Positions 1-8,783 of a stretch of 64,000 bases of DNA are shown piece after piece. Location of the stretch: positions 310,001-374,000 of the forward strand of contig NZ_ATTM01000001.1 in assembly GCF_000419685.1 (NCBI RefSeq), written 5' to 3'. The stretch is from Flavobacterium antarcticum DSM 19726 (GTDB taxonomy: Bacteria > Bacteroidota > Bacteroidia > Flavobacteriales > Flavobacteriaceae). The notes below the pieces were generated by a model, which did no database searches, was not told where the DNA came from, and saw only the letters and a program-made list of their open reading frames with translations. Within the stretch, counting starts at the first letter, position 1, and each line of letters starts with the position of its first letter. A program made the translations under genes and the position numbers.

Positions 1-1
1 C

Positions 2-595
2 GTAAAGGATACTTTGATCTTTTCCGGCTTTAATTTCCCACATCAAATACTTGTTTTAAACGATGCTGATTTGAAATTTAATGTTTTAAAAATTAAATTA
101 GAAAGTCAAGCGAGTCCATTGGACGAAGTAGTTATTAATCCAAATGCATTAAGTGGCGATTTGAATAAAGACAATAAGAATATTAAAGTGGCCACCTTAA
201 AAGCGAAAATAGATAATCAAACTGCAATTGCAACATTATACGAAGATGATTTACAATCTACGCCGGAAAATAAGCTAATGCCTGGATATTTAGACAGCAG
301 GTACATGATGGATTTCAATAAAATTGGTCGGAAATTAGTTCGCGCTTTCAAACGAAATGAAGCTCAGAAAAATAAAAACAGAGATGTTACCCGATTTTCT
401 GTCGTAGTTGAAAATAGATTTTCAGATGATTTTTTTAGAAATACGTTGAATATGGATCCGGCAGAAACGAATGCTTTTTTAATTTTTTGCGAAAGCGATC
501 CTAATTCAAAGAAAATCCTTTCGATCGCAAATGATTTCGAGCTTATCGAATTTTTGAAAGTAAAGAAGCAAGAATACTTGGCTTCAAAGAAATAG
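2..595 (+). CDS. Carboxypeptidase-like regulatory domain protein, 5' end outside window
   Basis: The reading frame is open to the left edge, so the true start lies outside the window. The first visible residues (DTLIFSGFNF, then SPLDEVVI) resemble the end of the beta-sandwich repeat (CarboxypepD_reg-like) found at the N-terminus of many Bacteroidota surface proteins. The remaining ~150 residues are charged and mostly helical, with no motif I recognise. It sits 11 bp before a DUF6702 gene and an M1 peptidase on the same strand. This grouping is common in Flavobacteriaceae and suggests one transcript. The product is probably exported, but the signal peptide is not visible. Its function is unknown. 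Confidence 0.75.
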   Translation, partial: VKDTLIFSGFNFPHQILVLNDADLKFNVLKIKLESQASPLDEVVINPNALSGDLNKDNKNIKVATLKAKIDNQTAIATLYEDDLQSTPENKLMPGYLDSRYMMDFNKIGRKLVRAFKRNEAQKNKNRDVTRFSVVVENRFSDDFFRNTLNMDPAETNAFLIFCESDPNSKKILSIANDFELIEFLKVKKQEYLASKK

Positions 596-606
596 AACTT
601 TTATAA

Positions 607-1122
607 ATGATGAATAAAAAAACAACTCTTTTTTTTGCGACCGTTTTCATTGTGCTGTTAAGTTCTTTTGGCGCACATAAATTTTACGTTTCCATTTATC
701 AAATTGATTTTGTTCCCGAGAAAAAAAGAGTGGAAATCACTGCTCGAATATTCATGGACGATTTGAATGCAGCATTGGAACAGGAGTTCAAAATTAAAAC
801 TACGTTAGGCGAGAAGTCGGAAACGATTCAAGACGTCGCAGTTTTGAAAAAATATTTGGCAAAACATATTCGGGTTTCTATCGACGGAAAAGAGAAACAG
901 GTCGTTTTCTTAAGTAAAGAAATTGATAATAACGTGGTGATTGTCTATTTGAAAATTACGGATATTAAAAAAATCAATTCTTTTAAAATTCAAAATAACG
1001 CTTTGCTAGACCTTTATTCGGACCAGCAAAACATCATTCAAACCAATTTTTACAACAATAAGAACAACTATATTTTCACAGGAGATTATTATGTAGAAAA
1101 CATAACGATTTCAAGAAATTAA
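607..1122 (+). CDS. DUF6702 family protein
   Basis: A 171-residue protein with an N-terminal signal peptide or membrane anchor (hydrophobic residues ~7-22, followed by SFGAHKFYVS). The start HKFYVSIYQID, the phrase ARIFMDDLNAALE and the later LYSDQQN region match my recollection of the DUF6702 family, which is almost always encoded next to an M1 metallopeptidase in Flavobacteria. That is the arrangement here. The role is unknown; co-occurrence suggests an exported accessory of the peptidase. The start is ATG 12 bp after the upstream stop. Confidence 0.75.
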   Translation: MMNKKTTLFFATVFIVLLSSFGAHKFYVSIYQIDFVPEKKRVEITARIFMDDLNAALEQEFKIKTTLGEKSETIQDVAVLKKYLAKHIRVSIDGKEKQVVFLSKEIDNNVVIVYLKITDIKKINSFKIQNNALLDLYSDQQNIIQTNFYNNKNNYIFTGDYYVENITISRN

Positions 1123-1165
1123 AAATATTTTCCTACTTTTAAGGTCTCAAAAAAAAATCCGCTTT

Positions 1166-3397
1166 ATGAATTTATATCGCTTTCTTGCCATTTGCACTTT
1201 CTTTTCATCGGTTTCTCTAGTTGCTCAAACGGCTCCTGAAAAACAAAAAGGACAGGTAGATACTAATAAATTTCGTCAAATGTATGATTTGATGGCGACG
1301 CCAAACATGTATCGAACCGCTTCCGGAGCGCCAGGTCCCGAATATTATCAGCAGAAAGCAGATTATAAAATGGACGTCGTGCTAGATGACGTAAACGCAA
1401 AATTATCAGGCGTAGAAACGATTACTTATCATAATAATGCGAAAGAGTCTCTCGATTATTTGTGGTTGCAATTGGACCAAAACAGAAGAAATAAAAATTC
1501 AGTGACCAAGAAAAATGGAAGTTCATACATGGATGAAGCCATAAGCACGAAAGGTTTTTCAAAAAAATATTTGGAGCAAGCAGCAGATCGCGGTTTTAAT
1601 ATTATGTCGGTTGTAGATGAAAACGGCAAACCACTTTCGTATACGATTAACGAAACGATGATGCGAATTAATTTGGCCGAACCTTTGAAAGGAAATTCAA
1701 AAATGGTTTTCACAATAAAATGGTGGTACAACATTAATAATTACAGAGTAGAAGGCGGTCGTTCAGGTTACGAACATTTTGAAAAAGACGGAAATAACTT
1801 GTACGTTTTGGCACAATTTTTTCCAAGAATGGCAGTGTATAATGATGTGGAAGGATGGCAAAACATGCAGTTTTGGGGTGGTGGAGAATTTGCTTTAGCT
1901 TTTGGCGATTACGAAGTGAATATTACCGTTCCCGCAGATCATATTATGAATGCGACGGGAGTGTTGCAAAATAGAGAACAAGTTTTTACTGCTGCACAAT
2001 TAAAACGTTTGGCTCTTGCTGAAAAAAGTTACGAAAATCCGGTAGTTATTGTTACGCAAGATGAAGCCGAAAAAGCCGAAAAAAGTAAATCCAATCAAAC
2101 GAAAACGTGGCGTTGGAAAGCTGAAAATGTGCGTGATTTTGGAATTTCAACTTCTCGAAAATTCATTTACGATGCCATGGCTGTGAAAATGGGTGACCGA
2201 ACCGTAATGGCAGAATCACTTTATCCGAAAGAAGGAAATCCATTGTGGGAACAGTATTCAACTCGTGTCGTGGCACATACTTTGAAAAGTTATTCGAGCT
2301 ATACGTTTGATTATCCGTATCCAAAAGCAGTTTCCGTAAATGCGGAAGACCAAGGAATGGAATACCCAATGATTTGTTGGAATTTTGGTCGTCCAGACGA
2401 AAAAGGCATTACTTCGGATCAAACGAAATACGGGATGATTGGCGTGATTATTCACGAAGTAGGACACAATTATTTCCCAATGATTGTCAATTCGGATGAA
2501 AGACAATGGACTTGGATGGATGAAGGATTGAATACGTTCTTACAATATTTAGCCGAAACTACATTTCAGAAAGATTTCCCAAGTCGTCGTGGACCAGCAC
2601 GATTAATTGTTCCTTATATGAAAGGCGATCAACGTGGTTTGGAACCGATCATGACCAACTCAGAAAGTATCCGACAGTTTGGAAATAACGCTTACGGAAA
2701 ACCGGCAACGGCTTTAAATATTTTGCGTGAAACGGTTATGGGACACGAATTATTCGATTATGCATTTAAAACGTATGCAAATCGTTGGAAATTCAAACAT
2801 CCTACTCCTGAAGATTTTTTCAGAACGATGGAAGATGCGTCTGCTGTTGATTTAGATTGGTTTTGGAGAGGATGGTTTTACACCACGGATTATAACGATA
2901 TTGGTATTAAAGACGTGCGTTTATTTACGGTTACAGACGAACTGCCAAAAGGTTTGAACGTGCCACAATCTTCGCGAAGAAACCGTTATAACTTGACAGG
3001 ACCAATGGTTTATGCCGTTGAAATGCAATCGTCCGACAAACCAAAATCTGTAGATGTAAAAGAAATTAAGACGCTTAAAGAATATTTAAATTCCAATTTC
3101 ACTAAGAAAGAAATTGCAGCTTTAAATTCGCCAAATTATTTCTACGAAGTGACTTTTGATAAACCAGGTGGATTAGTAATGCCGTTGATTGTCGACTTGA
3201 TTTTAGAAGACGGTTCAGTTGAAAAGCATCGTTTTCCAGCTCAAATTTGGCATTTAAGTGACGAAAAGGTGACGCGAACTTTTGCCACTGAAAAAAGAAT
3301 TTCAAAAATTATTGTAGATGCCGAATTAGAAACAGCCGATATTGATATTTCAAATAATACATGGCCAAAAGAAGAAGTGAAGTCAAAATTTGACTAG
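1166..3397 (+). CDS. M1 family metallopeptidase (exported)
   Basis: A 743-residue zinc aminopeptidase. It has a signal peptide (residues 1-20, ending LVAQT). The zinc motif HEVGHNYF lies at about residue 429, with the third ligand Glu in WMDEGLNTF about 20 residues later; this HEXXH(18)E spacing defines M1 (gluzincin) enzymes. The usual GAMEN exopeptidase motif is replaced by a region around EDQGMEYP (~residue 392), a variation seen in Bacteroidota members. The C-terminal ~250 residues look like a beta-rich domain. It probably trims peptides in the periplasm or at the surface. It is preceded by the DUF6702 gene. Confidence 0.93.
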   Translation: MNLYRFLAICTFFSSVSLVAQTAPEKQKGQVDTNKFRQMYDLMATPNMYRTASGAPGPEYYQQKADYKMDVVLDDVNAKLSGVETITYHNNAKESLDYLWLQLDQNRRNKNSVTKKNGSSYMDEAISTKGFSKKYLEQAADRGFNIMSVVDENGKPLSYTINETMMRINLAEPLKGNSKMVFTIKWWYNINNYRVEGGRSGYEHFEKDGNNLYVLAQFFPRMAVYNDVEGWQNMQFWGGGEFALAFGDYEVNITVPADHIMNATGVLQNREQVFTAAQLKRLALAEKSYENPVVIVTQDEAEKAEKSKSNQTKTWRWKAENVRDFGISTSRKFIYDAMAVKMGDRTVMAESLYPKEGNPLWEQYSTRVVAHTLKSYSSYTFDYPYPKAVSVNAEDQGMEYPMICWNFGRPDEKGITSDQTKYGMIGVIIHEVGHNYFPMIVNSDERQWTWMDEGLNTFLQYLAETTFQKDFPSRRGPARLIVPYMKGDQRGLEPIMTNSESIRQFGNNAYGKPATALNILRETVMGHELFDYAFKTYANRWKFKHPTPEDFFRTMEDASAVDLDWFWRGWFYTTDYNDIGIKDVRLFTVTDELPKGLNVPQSSRRNRYNLTGPMVYAVEMQSSDKPKSVDVKEIKTLKEYLNSNFTKKEIAALNSPNYFYEVTFDKPGGLVMPLIVDLILEDGSVEKHRFPAQIWHLSDEKVTRTFATEKRISKIIVDAELETADIDISNNTWPKEEVKSKFD

Positions 3398-3440
3398 TAA
3401 AAAAAGTGTTAATACGTCCCTTATTCGGAAAGTTCCTTTG

Positions 3441-3448
3441 TAACTTTG
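3441..3448 (+). promoter_or_regulatory. -7 promoter element of tatA
   Basis: TAACTTTG is a full match to the Bacteroidota -7 consensus TAnnTTTG, placed 20 bp before the tatA start. No clear -33 TTG is visible, which is common in this phylum. Confidence 0.6.
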
Positions 3449-3468
3449 CACCGTAAATAAAAGAAATT

Positions 3469-3840
3469 ATGTTTGGAATTGGAGGTTCAGAAATATTTGT
3501 CATTATACTGATTGCGATCATGCTTTTTGGTGCGGATAAAGTACCAGAAATTGCACGAACCATGGCGAAAGGAATGGCACAATTAAAACACGCAACCGAC
3601 GATATTAAAAACGAAATTCAGCGAAGTGCCGAAGAAAACGGATTAGATAGAAAAAGTTTAACGAGCGGTTTTGACGCTGAATTCGGAAGTTTAAAAGAAC
3701 ATGTGGACGGAATCAAAGACGATGTAGTTTTAAATAACTCCTTAGATGTAAAAAGCATTAAAGCTGATATCGACTCTGAAATTTCGAAAGCGAAAGTGAA
3801 TTTAGACGATTTAACCGGACCAATTAAAAGACAACGCTAG
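3469..3840 (+). CDS. tatA: Sec-independent translocase protein TatA
   Basis: A 123-residue protein with one N-terminal membrane helix (residues ~5-21, IFVIILIAIMLFGADKVPE). It is followed by the FG hinge and an amphipathic helix (ARTMAKGMAQLKHATDDIKNEI), the TatA/TatE architecture. TatA oligomerises to form the pore that exports folded twin-arginine substrates. The charged C-terminal tail of ~70 residues is longer than in Escherichia coli. It is followed 3 bp later by a PAP2 phosphatase, so the two are probably co-transcribed from the promoter just upstream. A tatB-like role is possible, but the FG motif favours TatA. Confidence 0.92.
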   Translation: MFGIGGSEIFVIILIAIMLFGADKVPEIARTMAKGMAQLKHATDDIKNEIQRSAEENGLDRKSLTSGFDAEFGSLKEHVDGIKDDVVLNNSLDVKSIKADIDSEISKAKVNLDDLTGPIKRQR

Positions 3841-3843
3841 ATT

Positions 3844-4446
3844 ATGTTAGAGTATTTAATGAATTTAGACCGAGACGTTTTTATTTATTTGAATAGTTTT
3901 GGAAGCGAACCTTGGGATGGATTTTGGCTATGGATAACCAAACAAATCAATTGGATTCCGGTATTTTTGATTTTCTTTTATTTAATTTTTAAGCATTTCG
4001 GTTGGAAGCATGCCATCTTAATCATACTGATGATTTCCTTGCTTATTTTAATCACCGATCAAACAACTAATCACTTATTCAAATACCGTTTTGTGCGACT
4101 TCGTCCGGGAAGTGATCCTGCTTTAGATGGACTTATTAGGGCAGTTCATACCAGTAAAACGTTTAGTTTTATTTCAGGTCATGCGTCAAATTCTATGGCG
4201 GCTTGTTTTTTCTTATATACGATTTTGAAATCGCGTGTGAAGTACATTCAAATCATGTTCCTTTGGCCGTTGGTGTTCGCTTACAGTCGAATCTACTTGG
4301 GGCTGCATTATCCAGGCGATATTTTAGTAGGTTACATTTGGGGAATTTTGATGGCGCTTTTGGTATTGACCTTGTATAAGTTTCTGCGGGATAAGTATTT
4401 TCCGAGTCGCGAACCACTCGAAGTGGTTGGTCATGTCGAGTTATAA
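3844..4446 (+). CDS. PAP2 family membrane phosphatase
   Basis: A 200-residue integral membrane protein with about five helices. The acid phosphatase motifs are visible. KYRFVRLRPG holds the first (KxxxxxxRP) at residues ~79-88. FISGHASNS is the PSGH-type second motif, with catalytic His at ~119. YSRIYLGLHYPGD is the third (SRxxxxxHxxxD). Family members dephosphorylate lipid phosphates such as undecaprenyl pyrophosphate or phosphatidylglycerol phosphate; which one is not clear from sequence. Its stop codon shares the palindrome TTATAA with the stop of the convergent methyltransferase. Confidence 0.9.
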   Translation: MLEYLMNLDRDVFIYLNSFGSEPWDGFWLWITKQINWIPVFLIFFYLIFKHFGWKHAILIILMISLLILITDQTTNHLFKYRFVRLRPGSDPALDGLIRAVHTSKTFSFISGHASNSMAACFFLYTILKSRVKYIQIMFLWPLVFAYSRIYLGLHYPGDILVGYIWGILMALLVLTLYKFLRDKYFPSREPLEVVGHVEL

Positions 4447-5082
4447 AACCCGACTCACCGTCAATCCATCTCTTATCGGCAATAAAACCGTTTCCACTCT
4501 TGGGTCTTGATTGATTTTTCTGTTGTATTCTAATAAGATATTTGTACTTAAATCTCTTGGGTCAGGTGTTTCCAAAACTTTTCCGCTCCACAAAACGTTA
4601 TCGGATAAAATAATTCCACCCATGTTCATCATTGGAACAATTAGGTCAAAATAATTGAGATAATTCTCCTTATCGGCATCGATAAATACCAAATCGTATT
4701 TTTTATTTAACGTAGGAATAATCTCAATTGCATCACCAATATGTTGCTGTATTTGATTTTTCCAAGGAGACAAATCAAAGTATTTCTTTTGAATGGATTC
4801 CAATTCCTCATTAATGTCAATCGTGTCCAAGCTGCCGTTTTGCTGCATTCCTTCGCACAGACACAAGGCGGCATAACCTGTATAAGTTCCAATTTCTAAA
4901 ATATGCATCGGCCGAATTAATTTCGAAAGCATGCTCAACACTCTTCCTTGAAAATGCCCACTCAACATTCGAGGTTGCAGGATTTTCTGATGCGTTTCCC
5001 GATTCAAAGCCGCTAAAAGTTCAGGTTCTTTTTGCGAATGATTTTCTATGTAACTTTCTAATTCTTCGGAGATAAAGTGCAT
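4441..5082 (-). CDS. Class I SAM-dependent O-methyltransferase
   Basis: A protein of about 213 residues related to the catechol/caffeoyl-CoA O-methyltransferase family (Methyltransf_3). The SAM-binding loop is ILEIGTYTGYAAL. The acidic ribose-binding position is in DTIDIN. The metal/substrate motif is VFIDADKENY, followed by GGIILSDNVLWSG. I chose the start at 5082 (MHFISEE) rather than the in-frame ATG at 5109 because a TAACTTTG promoter element lies at 5098-5105 and would fall inside the longer reading frame. The natural substrate is unknown. Confidence 0.9.
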   Translation of the reverse strand: MHFISEELESYIENHSQKEPELLAALNRETHQKILQPRMLSGHFQGRVLSMLSKLIRPMHILEIGTYTGYAALCLCEGMQQNGSLDTIDINEELESIQKKYFDLSPWKNQIQQHIGDAIEIIPTLNKKYDLVFIDADKENYLNYFDLIVPMMNMGGIILSDNVLWSGKVLETPDPRDLSTNILLEYNRKINQDPRVETVLLPIRDGLTVSRVL

Positions 5083-5097
5083 TTTTTTACTTTTTGA

Positions 5098-5105
5098 CAA
5101 AGTTA
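5098..5105 (-). promoter_or_regulatory. -7 promoter element of the O-methyltransferase gene
   Basis: The minus strand reads TAACTTTG, a full consensus match, 16 bp before the ATG at 5082. It lies back to back with the rlmN promoter, which makes a compact divergent control region. Confidence 0.6.
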
Positions 5106-5141
5106 TCAAAATATCAAAACACTAAATCAACAAATAGTCAT

Positions 5142-5149
5142 TAAATTTG
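5142..5149 (+). promoter_or_regulatory. -7 promoter element of rlmN (near-leaderless)
   Basis: TAAATTTG matches the consensus and ends only 4 bp before the rlmN ATG. Transcription from it would start at or within a few bases of the start codon. Confidence 0.6.
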
Positions 5150-5153
5150 CACC

Positions 5154-6197
5154 ATGCAAGAGGATAAAAAAGACATAAGAGCGTTAAGCAAAGAACAATT
5201 ACGAACTTTTTTCGTTGAAAATGGAGATAAAGCCTTTCGTGGCAATCAAGTTTATGAATGGCTTTGGAGTAAAAGTGCACACCATTTTACGGATATGACG
5301 AATCTTGCAAAGAGTACACGTGAAATGCTCGAAAACAACTTTGTCATCAACCACATTAATGTCGACACGATCCAAAGAAGTGAAGATGGAACGGTAAAAA
5401 ATGCCGTTCGTTTGCACGATGGTTTAGTGGTGGAGTCCGTTTTAATTCCAACAGATACACGAACAACTGCTTGCGTTTCTAGTCAAGTGGGTTGTAGTTT
5501 AGACTGTAGTTTTTGCGCAACTGCCCGATTAAAACGTATGCGAAATTTAGGTGCCGATGAAATTTACGACCAAGTAGTTGCCATCGACCGAGAAAGTCGC
5601 TTATACCACAACCATCCTTTGTCCAACATCGTTTTCATGGGAATGGGCGAGCCGTTGATGAATTACAATAATGTGTTGAAAGCCATCGAAATGATTACTT
5701 CGGAAGAAGGTTTAGGCATGTCGCCCAAACGAATTATGGTTTCCACTTCCGGCGTTCCAAAAATGATTAAAAAACTCGCCGATGATGAGGTAAAATTTAA
5801 ACTTGCCGTTTCACTGCATTCTGCAATTGACGAAATTCGTTCGCGAATTATGCCGTTCAGCAAAGCATTTCCATTAGCAGAATTACGTGAATCTTTAGAA
5901 TATTGGTACCGAAAAACCAAAAGCAAAATTTCCTACGAATATGTAGTTTGGAAAGGAATCAACGATAACAAGGAGTCCATTGACGCCTTGGTTAAATTTT
6001 GTAAATACGTGCCGTGTAAAGTCAACTTAATTGAATACAATCCCATTGACGACGGCGAATTCCAGCAAGCTTCTGAAGAATCGATAAACGCTTACATCAA
6101 AGCGCTTGAAGCTTCAGGAATCGTTGTAAAAGTCCGTAGAAGTCGCGGAAAAGACATCGATGCTGCTTGTGGACAATTGGCAAATAAAGAAGCGTAA
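5154..6197 (+). CDS. rlmN: Dual-specificity RNA methyltransferase RlmN
   Basis: A 347-residue radical-SAM enzyme that methylates C2 of A2503 in 23S rRNA and A37 of some tRNAs. The iron-sulfur cluster motif CSLDCSFC lies at about residues 114-121. Other family signatures are MGMGEPLMN (SAM binding), STSGVPK, VSLHSA, and the C-terminal catalytic Cys in DAACGQL. Length is normal. It is transcribed divergently from the O-methyltransferase gene. A -7 element ends 4 bp upstream of the ATG, so the mRNA is likely leaderless or nearly so. Confidence 0.97.
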   Translation: MQEDKKDIRALSKEQLRTFFVENGDKAFRGNQVYEWLWSKSAHHFTDMTNLAKSTREMLENNFVINHINVDTIQRSEDGTVKNAVRLHDGLVVESVLIPTDTRTTACVSSQVGCSLDCSFCATARLKRMRNLGADEIYDQVVAIDRESRLYHNHPLSNIVFMGMGEPLMNYNNVLKAIEMITSEEGLGMSPKRIMVSTSGVPKMIKKLADDEVKFKLAVSLHSAIDEIRSRIMPFSKAFPLAELRESLEYWYRKTKSKISYEYVVWKGINDNKESIDALVKFCKYVPCKVNLIEYNPIDDGEFQQASEESINAYIKALEASGIVVKVRRSRGKDIDAACGQLANKEA

Positions 6198-6220
6198 AAA
6201 TTTAAAATAATAGATGTACG

Positions 6221-6257
6221 AACTCCCGAAAGAGTTTTAAACTCTGTCGGAGTTTTT
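6221..6257 (+). terminator. Intrinsic terminator after rlmN
   Basis: Imperfect inverted repeat: AACTCCCGAAAGAGTTT pairs with AAACTCTGTCGGAGTTT, then a short T run. It closes rlmN before the polyprenyl synthase promoter. Confidence 0.5.
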
Positions 6258-6280
6258 AAATTAATCTCCACAGAATTCCG

Positions 6281-6288
6281 TAAATTTG
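6281..6288 (+). promoter_or_regulatory. -7 promoter element of polyprenyl synthase (near-leaderless)
   Basis: TAAATTTG, a consensus match, ends 6 bp before the ATG at 6295. This leaves almost no room for a 5' untranslated region. Confidence 0.55.
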
Positions 6289-6294
6289 CCTTCA

Positions 6295-7272
6295 ATGAAA
6301 ATCACCGAGCAAATAAAACAGCCCATCTTATCTGAAATGGAACTTTTTGAAACAAAGTTTTATGATTCGATGACTTCTAAAGTGGCGTTGCTCAACCGAA
6401 TTACCTATTTCATTGTCAACCGAAAAGGGAAACAAATGCGACCGATGTTTGTTTTTCTAACTGCCAAAATGATTTCCGGCGGAACCGTAAACGAACGAAC
6501 CTATCGTGGAGCTTCTGTTATTGAATTGATTCACACCGCGACTTTAGTACACGATGATGTCGTAGACGATAGTAACAGACGTCGTGGATTTTTCTCGATT
6601 AATGCTCTTTGGAAAAATAAAATTGCCGTACTAGTGGGCGATTATTTACTTTCAAAAGGTTTACTACTTTCCATTGACAATGGCGATTTCGATTTACTAA
6701 AAATCATTTCCGTTGCCGTTCGAGAAATGAGTGAAGGCGAATTACTTCAAATAGAAAAAGCCCGCCGACTCGACATTACCGAAGACGTTTACTACGACAT
6801 TATCCGACAAAAAACGGCCACGCTTATTGCCGCATGTTGTGCTCTTGGTGCAAAATCCGTAAGCGAAGATGCCGAACAAGTTGAGAAAATGAGAAAATTC
6901 GGCGAACTCATCGGAATGGCGTTTCAAATAAAAGACGATTTATTTGATTATACCGATGAAGCCATTGGTAAACCAACAGGTATTGACATCAAGGAACAAA
7001 AAATGACGTTGCCGTTAATTCATGTCTTAAATCATTGTACTTCCCAAGAAAAAAAGTGGTTAATAAACTCCGTAAAAAACCACAATAAAGACAGAAAACG
7101 CGTTAAAGAAGTCATCGCTTTTGTCAAAAGTAACAATGGACTTCTTTATGCCGAAGAAAAAATGGTCGAATTTCAAGAAGAAGCGTTACATTTATTAGAC
7201 ACCTTTCCTCCATCAGAATATAAAGACGCATTAACCTTGATGGTAAATTACGTGATTGAACGGAAGAAATAA
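6295..7272 (+). CDS. Trans-polyprenyl diphosphate synthase
   Basis: A 325-residue member of the all-helical trans-isoprenyl diphosphate synthase family. The first aspartate-rich motif HDDVVDD (chain elongation, Mg binding) and the second, KDDLFDY, are both intact; GKQMRP is the IPP-binding region. Length and the residues before the first motif fit long-chain synthases (hepta/octaprenyl type) that make the menaquinone side chain, rather than a short-chain FPP synthase, but chain length cannot be fixed by eye. The ATG at 6295 is preferred over TTG at 6286 because the latter overlaps the promoter element. Confidence 0.9.
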   Translation: MKITEQIKQPILSEMELFETKFYDSMTSKVALLNRITYFIVNRKGKQMRPMFVFLTAKMISGGTVNERTYRGASVIELIHTATLVHDDVVDDSNRRRGFFSINALWKNKIAVLVGDYLLSKGLLLSIDNGDFDLLKIISVAVREMSEGELLQIEKARRLDITEDVYYDIIRQKTATLIAACCALGAKSVSEDAEQVEKMRKFGELIGMAFQIKDDLFDYTDEAIGKPTGIDIKEQKMTLPLIHVLNHCTSQEKKWLINSVKNHNKDRKRVKEVIAFVKSNNGLLYAEEKMVEFQEEALHLLDTFPPSEYKDALTLMVNYVIERKK

Positions 7273-7282
7273 CTAATCGTTT

Positions 7283-7357
7283 GCCACAGATTTAAAAGAT
7301 TAAAATGATTTTCAACTATATCTAAAAAAATCTGTGCTAATCCTTTTAATCAGTGGC
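7283..7357. repeat. Intergenic imperfect inverted repeat (GCCACaGATT type)
   Basis: The left arm GCCACAGATTTAAAAGATTA is nearly complementary to the right arm TAATCCTTTTAATCAGTGGC, with an AT-rich centre. The transcript would fold into a long hairpin. I recall similar elements scattered in Flavobacterium intergenic regions. It could act as a terminator for the upstream gene, though no clean T run follows. Confidence 0.55.
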
Positions 7358-7496
7358 GAAAAAAATCTTATTTAAATTTTTTCATACTTCCATGCAACCA
7401 TTTTCTACCTAATCTCGTCTATGCTAATAGAAATCAGATTTACTAATTGAGTTTCGGATAATCCTATATCTTAATTCGTAAATCTTAAATCAAAAA

Positions 7497-8057
7497 ATGA
7501 AAGTTATCAATCTACATCAAGAAGAACAAAATCTAATCCTGTTAGCAACCGAAAACAATCGGCATGCTCAACAGCAGATTTATTCAAAGTTCGCTTCAAA
7601 GATGTTGAGTGTCTGCCGCCAATATATTAAAGACATTCATCAAGCAGAAGATGTCATGATTACCGCTTTCATGAAAGTGTTTGTCAATCTGAAGAATTTT
7701 GAAAGCAAAGGAAGTTTTGAAGGATGGATTCGGCGGATAATGGTTAATGAAAGTATTTCCTTTATTCGCGCTCAAAAGAAAGTTAGTTTTCTAGAAGACG
7801 AATATTACAAGGAAGAAGGATTTAACAATATAGAAAGCAATCTTTCGGTGGATGATATTCAGAATTTGATTGACCGATTGCCGGAAGGCTACAAAATGAT
7901 TTTCAATCTTTATGCCATCGAAGGATATAAGCACAAAGAAATTGCCGAAATGTTAGGGATTAATGAAGGAACGTCTAAATCACAATTGTCGCATGCGCGA
8001 AAAATGCTGCAAGAGTTGGTTAACAAAATGAAGAATTATGACAATGGAACCGAATAA
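7497..8057 (+). CDS. ECF-type RNA polymerase sigma-70 factor
   Basis: A 186-residue sigma factor with only regions 2 and 4. Region 2 spans about residues 25-95 (QIYSKFASKMLSVCRQYI, then DVMITAFMKVFVNL and EGWIRRIMVN). Region 4 is at ~125-180, with the helix-turn-helix GYKHKEIAEMLGINEGTSKS. It has no regions 1.2 or 3, as expected for the extracytoplasmic-function group. The next gene overlaps it by 20 bp and encodes a single-span membrane protein, which is the usual position for an anti-sigma factor. A third gene encodes an outer membrane protein. Confidence 0.92.
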   Translation: MKVINLHQEEQNLILLATENNRHAQQQIYSKFASKMLSVCRQYIKDIHQAEDVMITAFMKVFVNLKNFESKGSFEGWIRRIMVNESISFIRAQKKVSFLEDEYYKEEGFNNIESNLSVDDIQNLIDRLPEGYKMIFNLYAIEGYKHKEIAEMLGINEGTSKSQLSHARKMLQELVNKMKNYDNGTE

Positions 8058-8754
8058 TATGGAAAATCAGTTCAGAGATAAACTCAACAAAAGAGAAATC
8101 AAGCCTTCCGAGAATTCGTGGGACCGACTTGACGCAATGTTAACCGTTGCCGAGAAACCAAAACGCAATTTCCGATGGATGTATTTCGCAGCCAGTTTTT
8201 TGGGATTTATTTTGATTGCAACCGTGTTTTTCAATCAAACCGAAGAGGTAGTAGATTCAGAACATAATAAAATAGTTATTGAGGAAAATCAAGTGCAGGA
8301 AAAAATAAATGAATTGGATAAAGTGCTTGAAATTCTGGTGATAGATGAAATTCCAGAAGTGGTTGTAGCATCGCAAAATGTAATAATGAAACAAAAAGCT
8401 ACTTCTAAAACAAAATCAAATAACATTCTTGATAAAATAGAAGTTGTAAAAACAGAAAAAAAACAACCATTTGAAACAGCAATAGTTTCAAATGATAAAA
8501 ATAATGCATCATCAATCATCAGTCAAAAAACGAAAGTTAAAGTAGATGCTAATGCTTTATTAGCTTCTGTGGATAATGATCAACCTTCAAAAGCTATTGC
8601 CCAAAATGCAGCTCCAGTGAAAGTAAATTCTAATGACTTACTTTCGCAAGTTGACGGAGAATTAGAGCTTTCGTTCCGCGAAAGAGTCCTGAAATCGGTC
8701 AATAAAACCTACAGAGAAGTAAAAGTCGCTGTTGCCAAACGTAATCTAGAGTAA
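8038..8754 (+). CDS. Putative anti-sigma-like single-span membrane protein
   Basis: A 238-residue protein. It has a short cytoplasmic N-terminus (ENSWDRLDAML), one membrane helix at residues ~43-62 (FRWMYFAASFLGFILIATVFF), and a long Lys/Val/Asn-rich periplasmic region that looks disordered. The first ATG overlaps the sigma factor stop; ATGs at 8044 and 8059 are alternatives. Position and topology suggest it binds and inhibits the ECF sigma factor. I see no zinc-binding ZAS motif, so this is inference from context. Confidence 0.65.
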   Translation: MTMEPNNMENQFRDKLNKREIKPSENSWDRLDAMLTVAEKPKRNFRWMYFAASFLGFILIATVFFNQTEEVVDSEHNKIVIEENQVQEKINELDKVLEILVIDEIPEVVVASQNVIMKQKATSKTKSNNILDKIEVVKTEKKQPFETAIVSNDKNNASSIISQKTKVKVDANALLASVDNDQPSKAIAQNAAPVKVNSNDLLSQVDGELELSFRERVLKSVNKTYREVKVAVAKRNLE

Positions 8755-8783
8755 CCAATCATTAATCAAATAAATAACCAATC

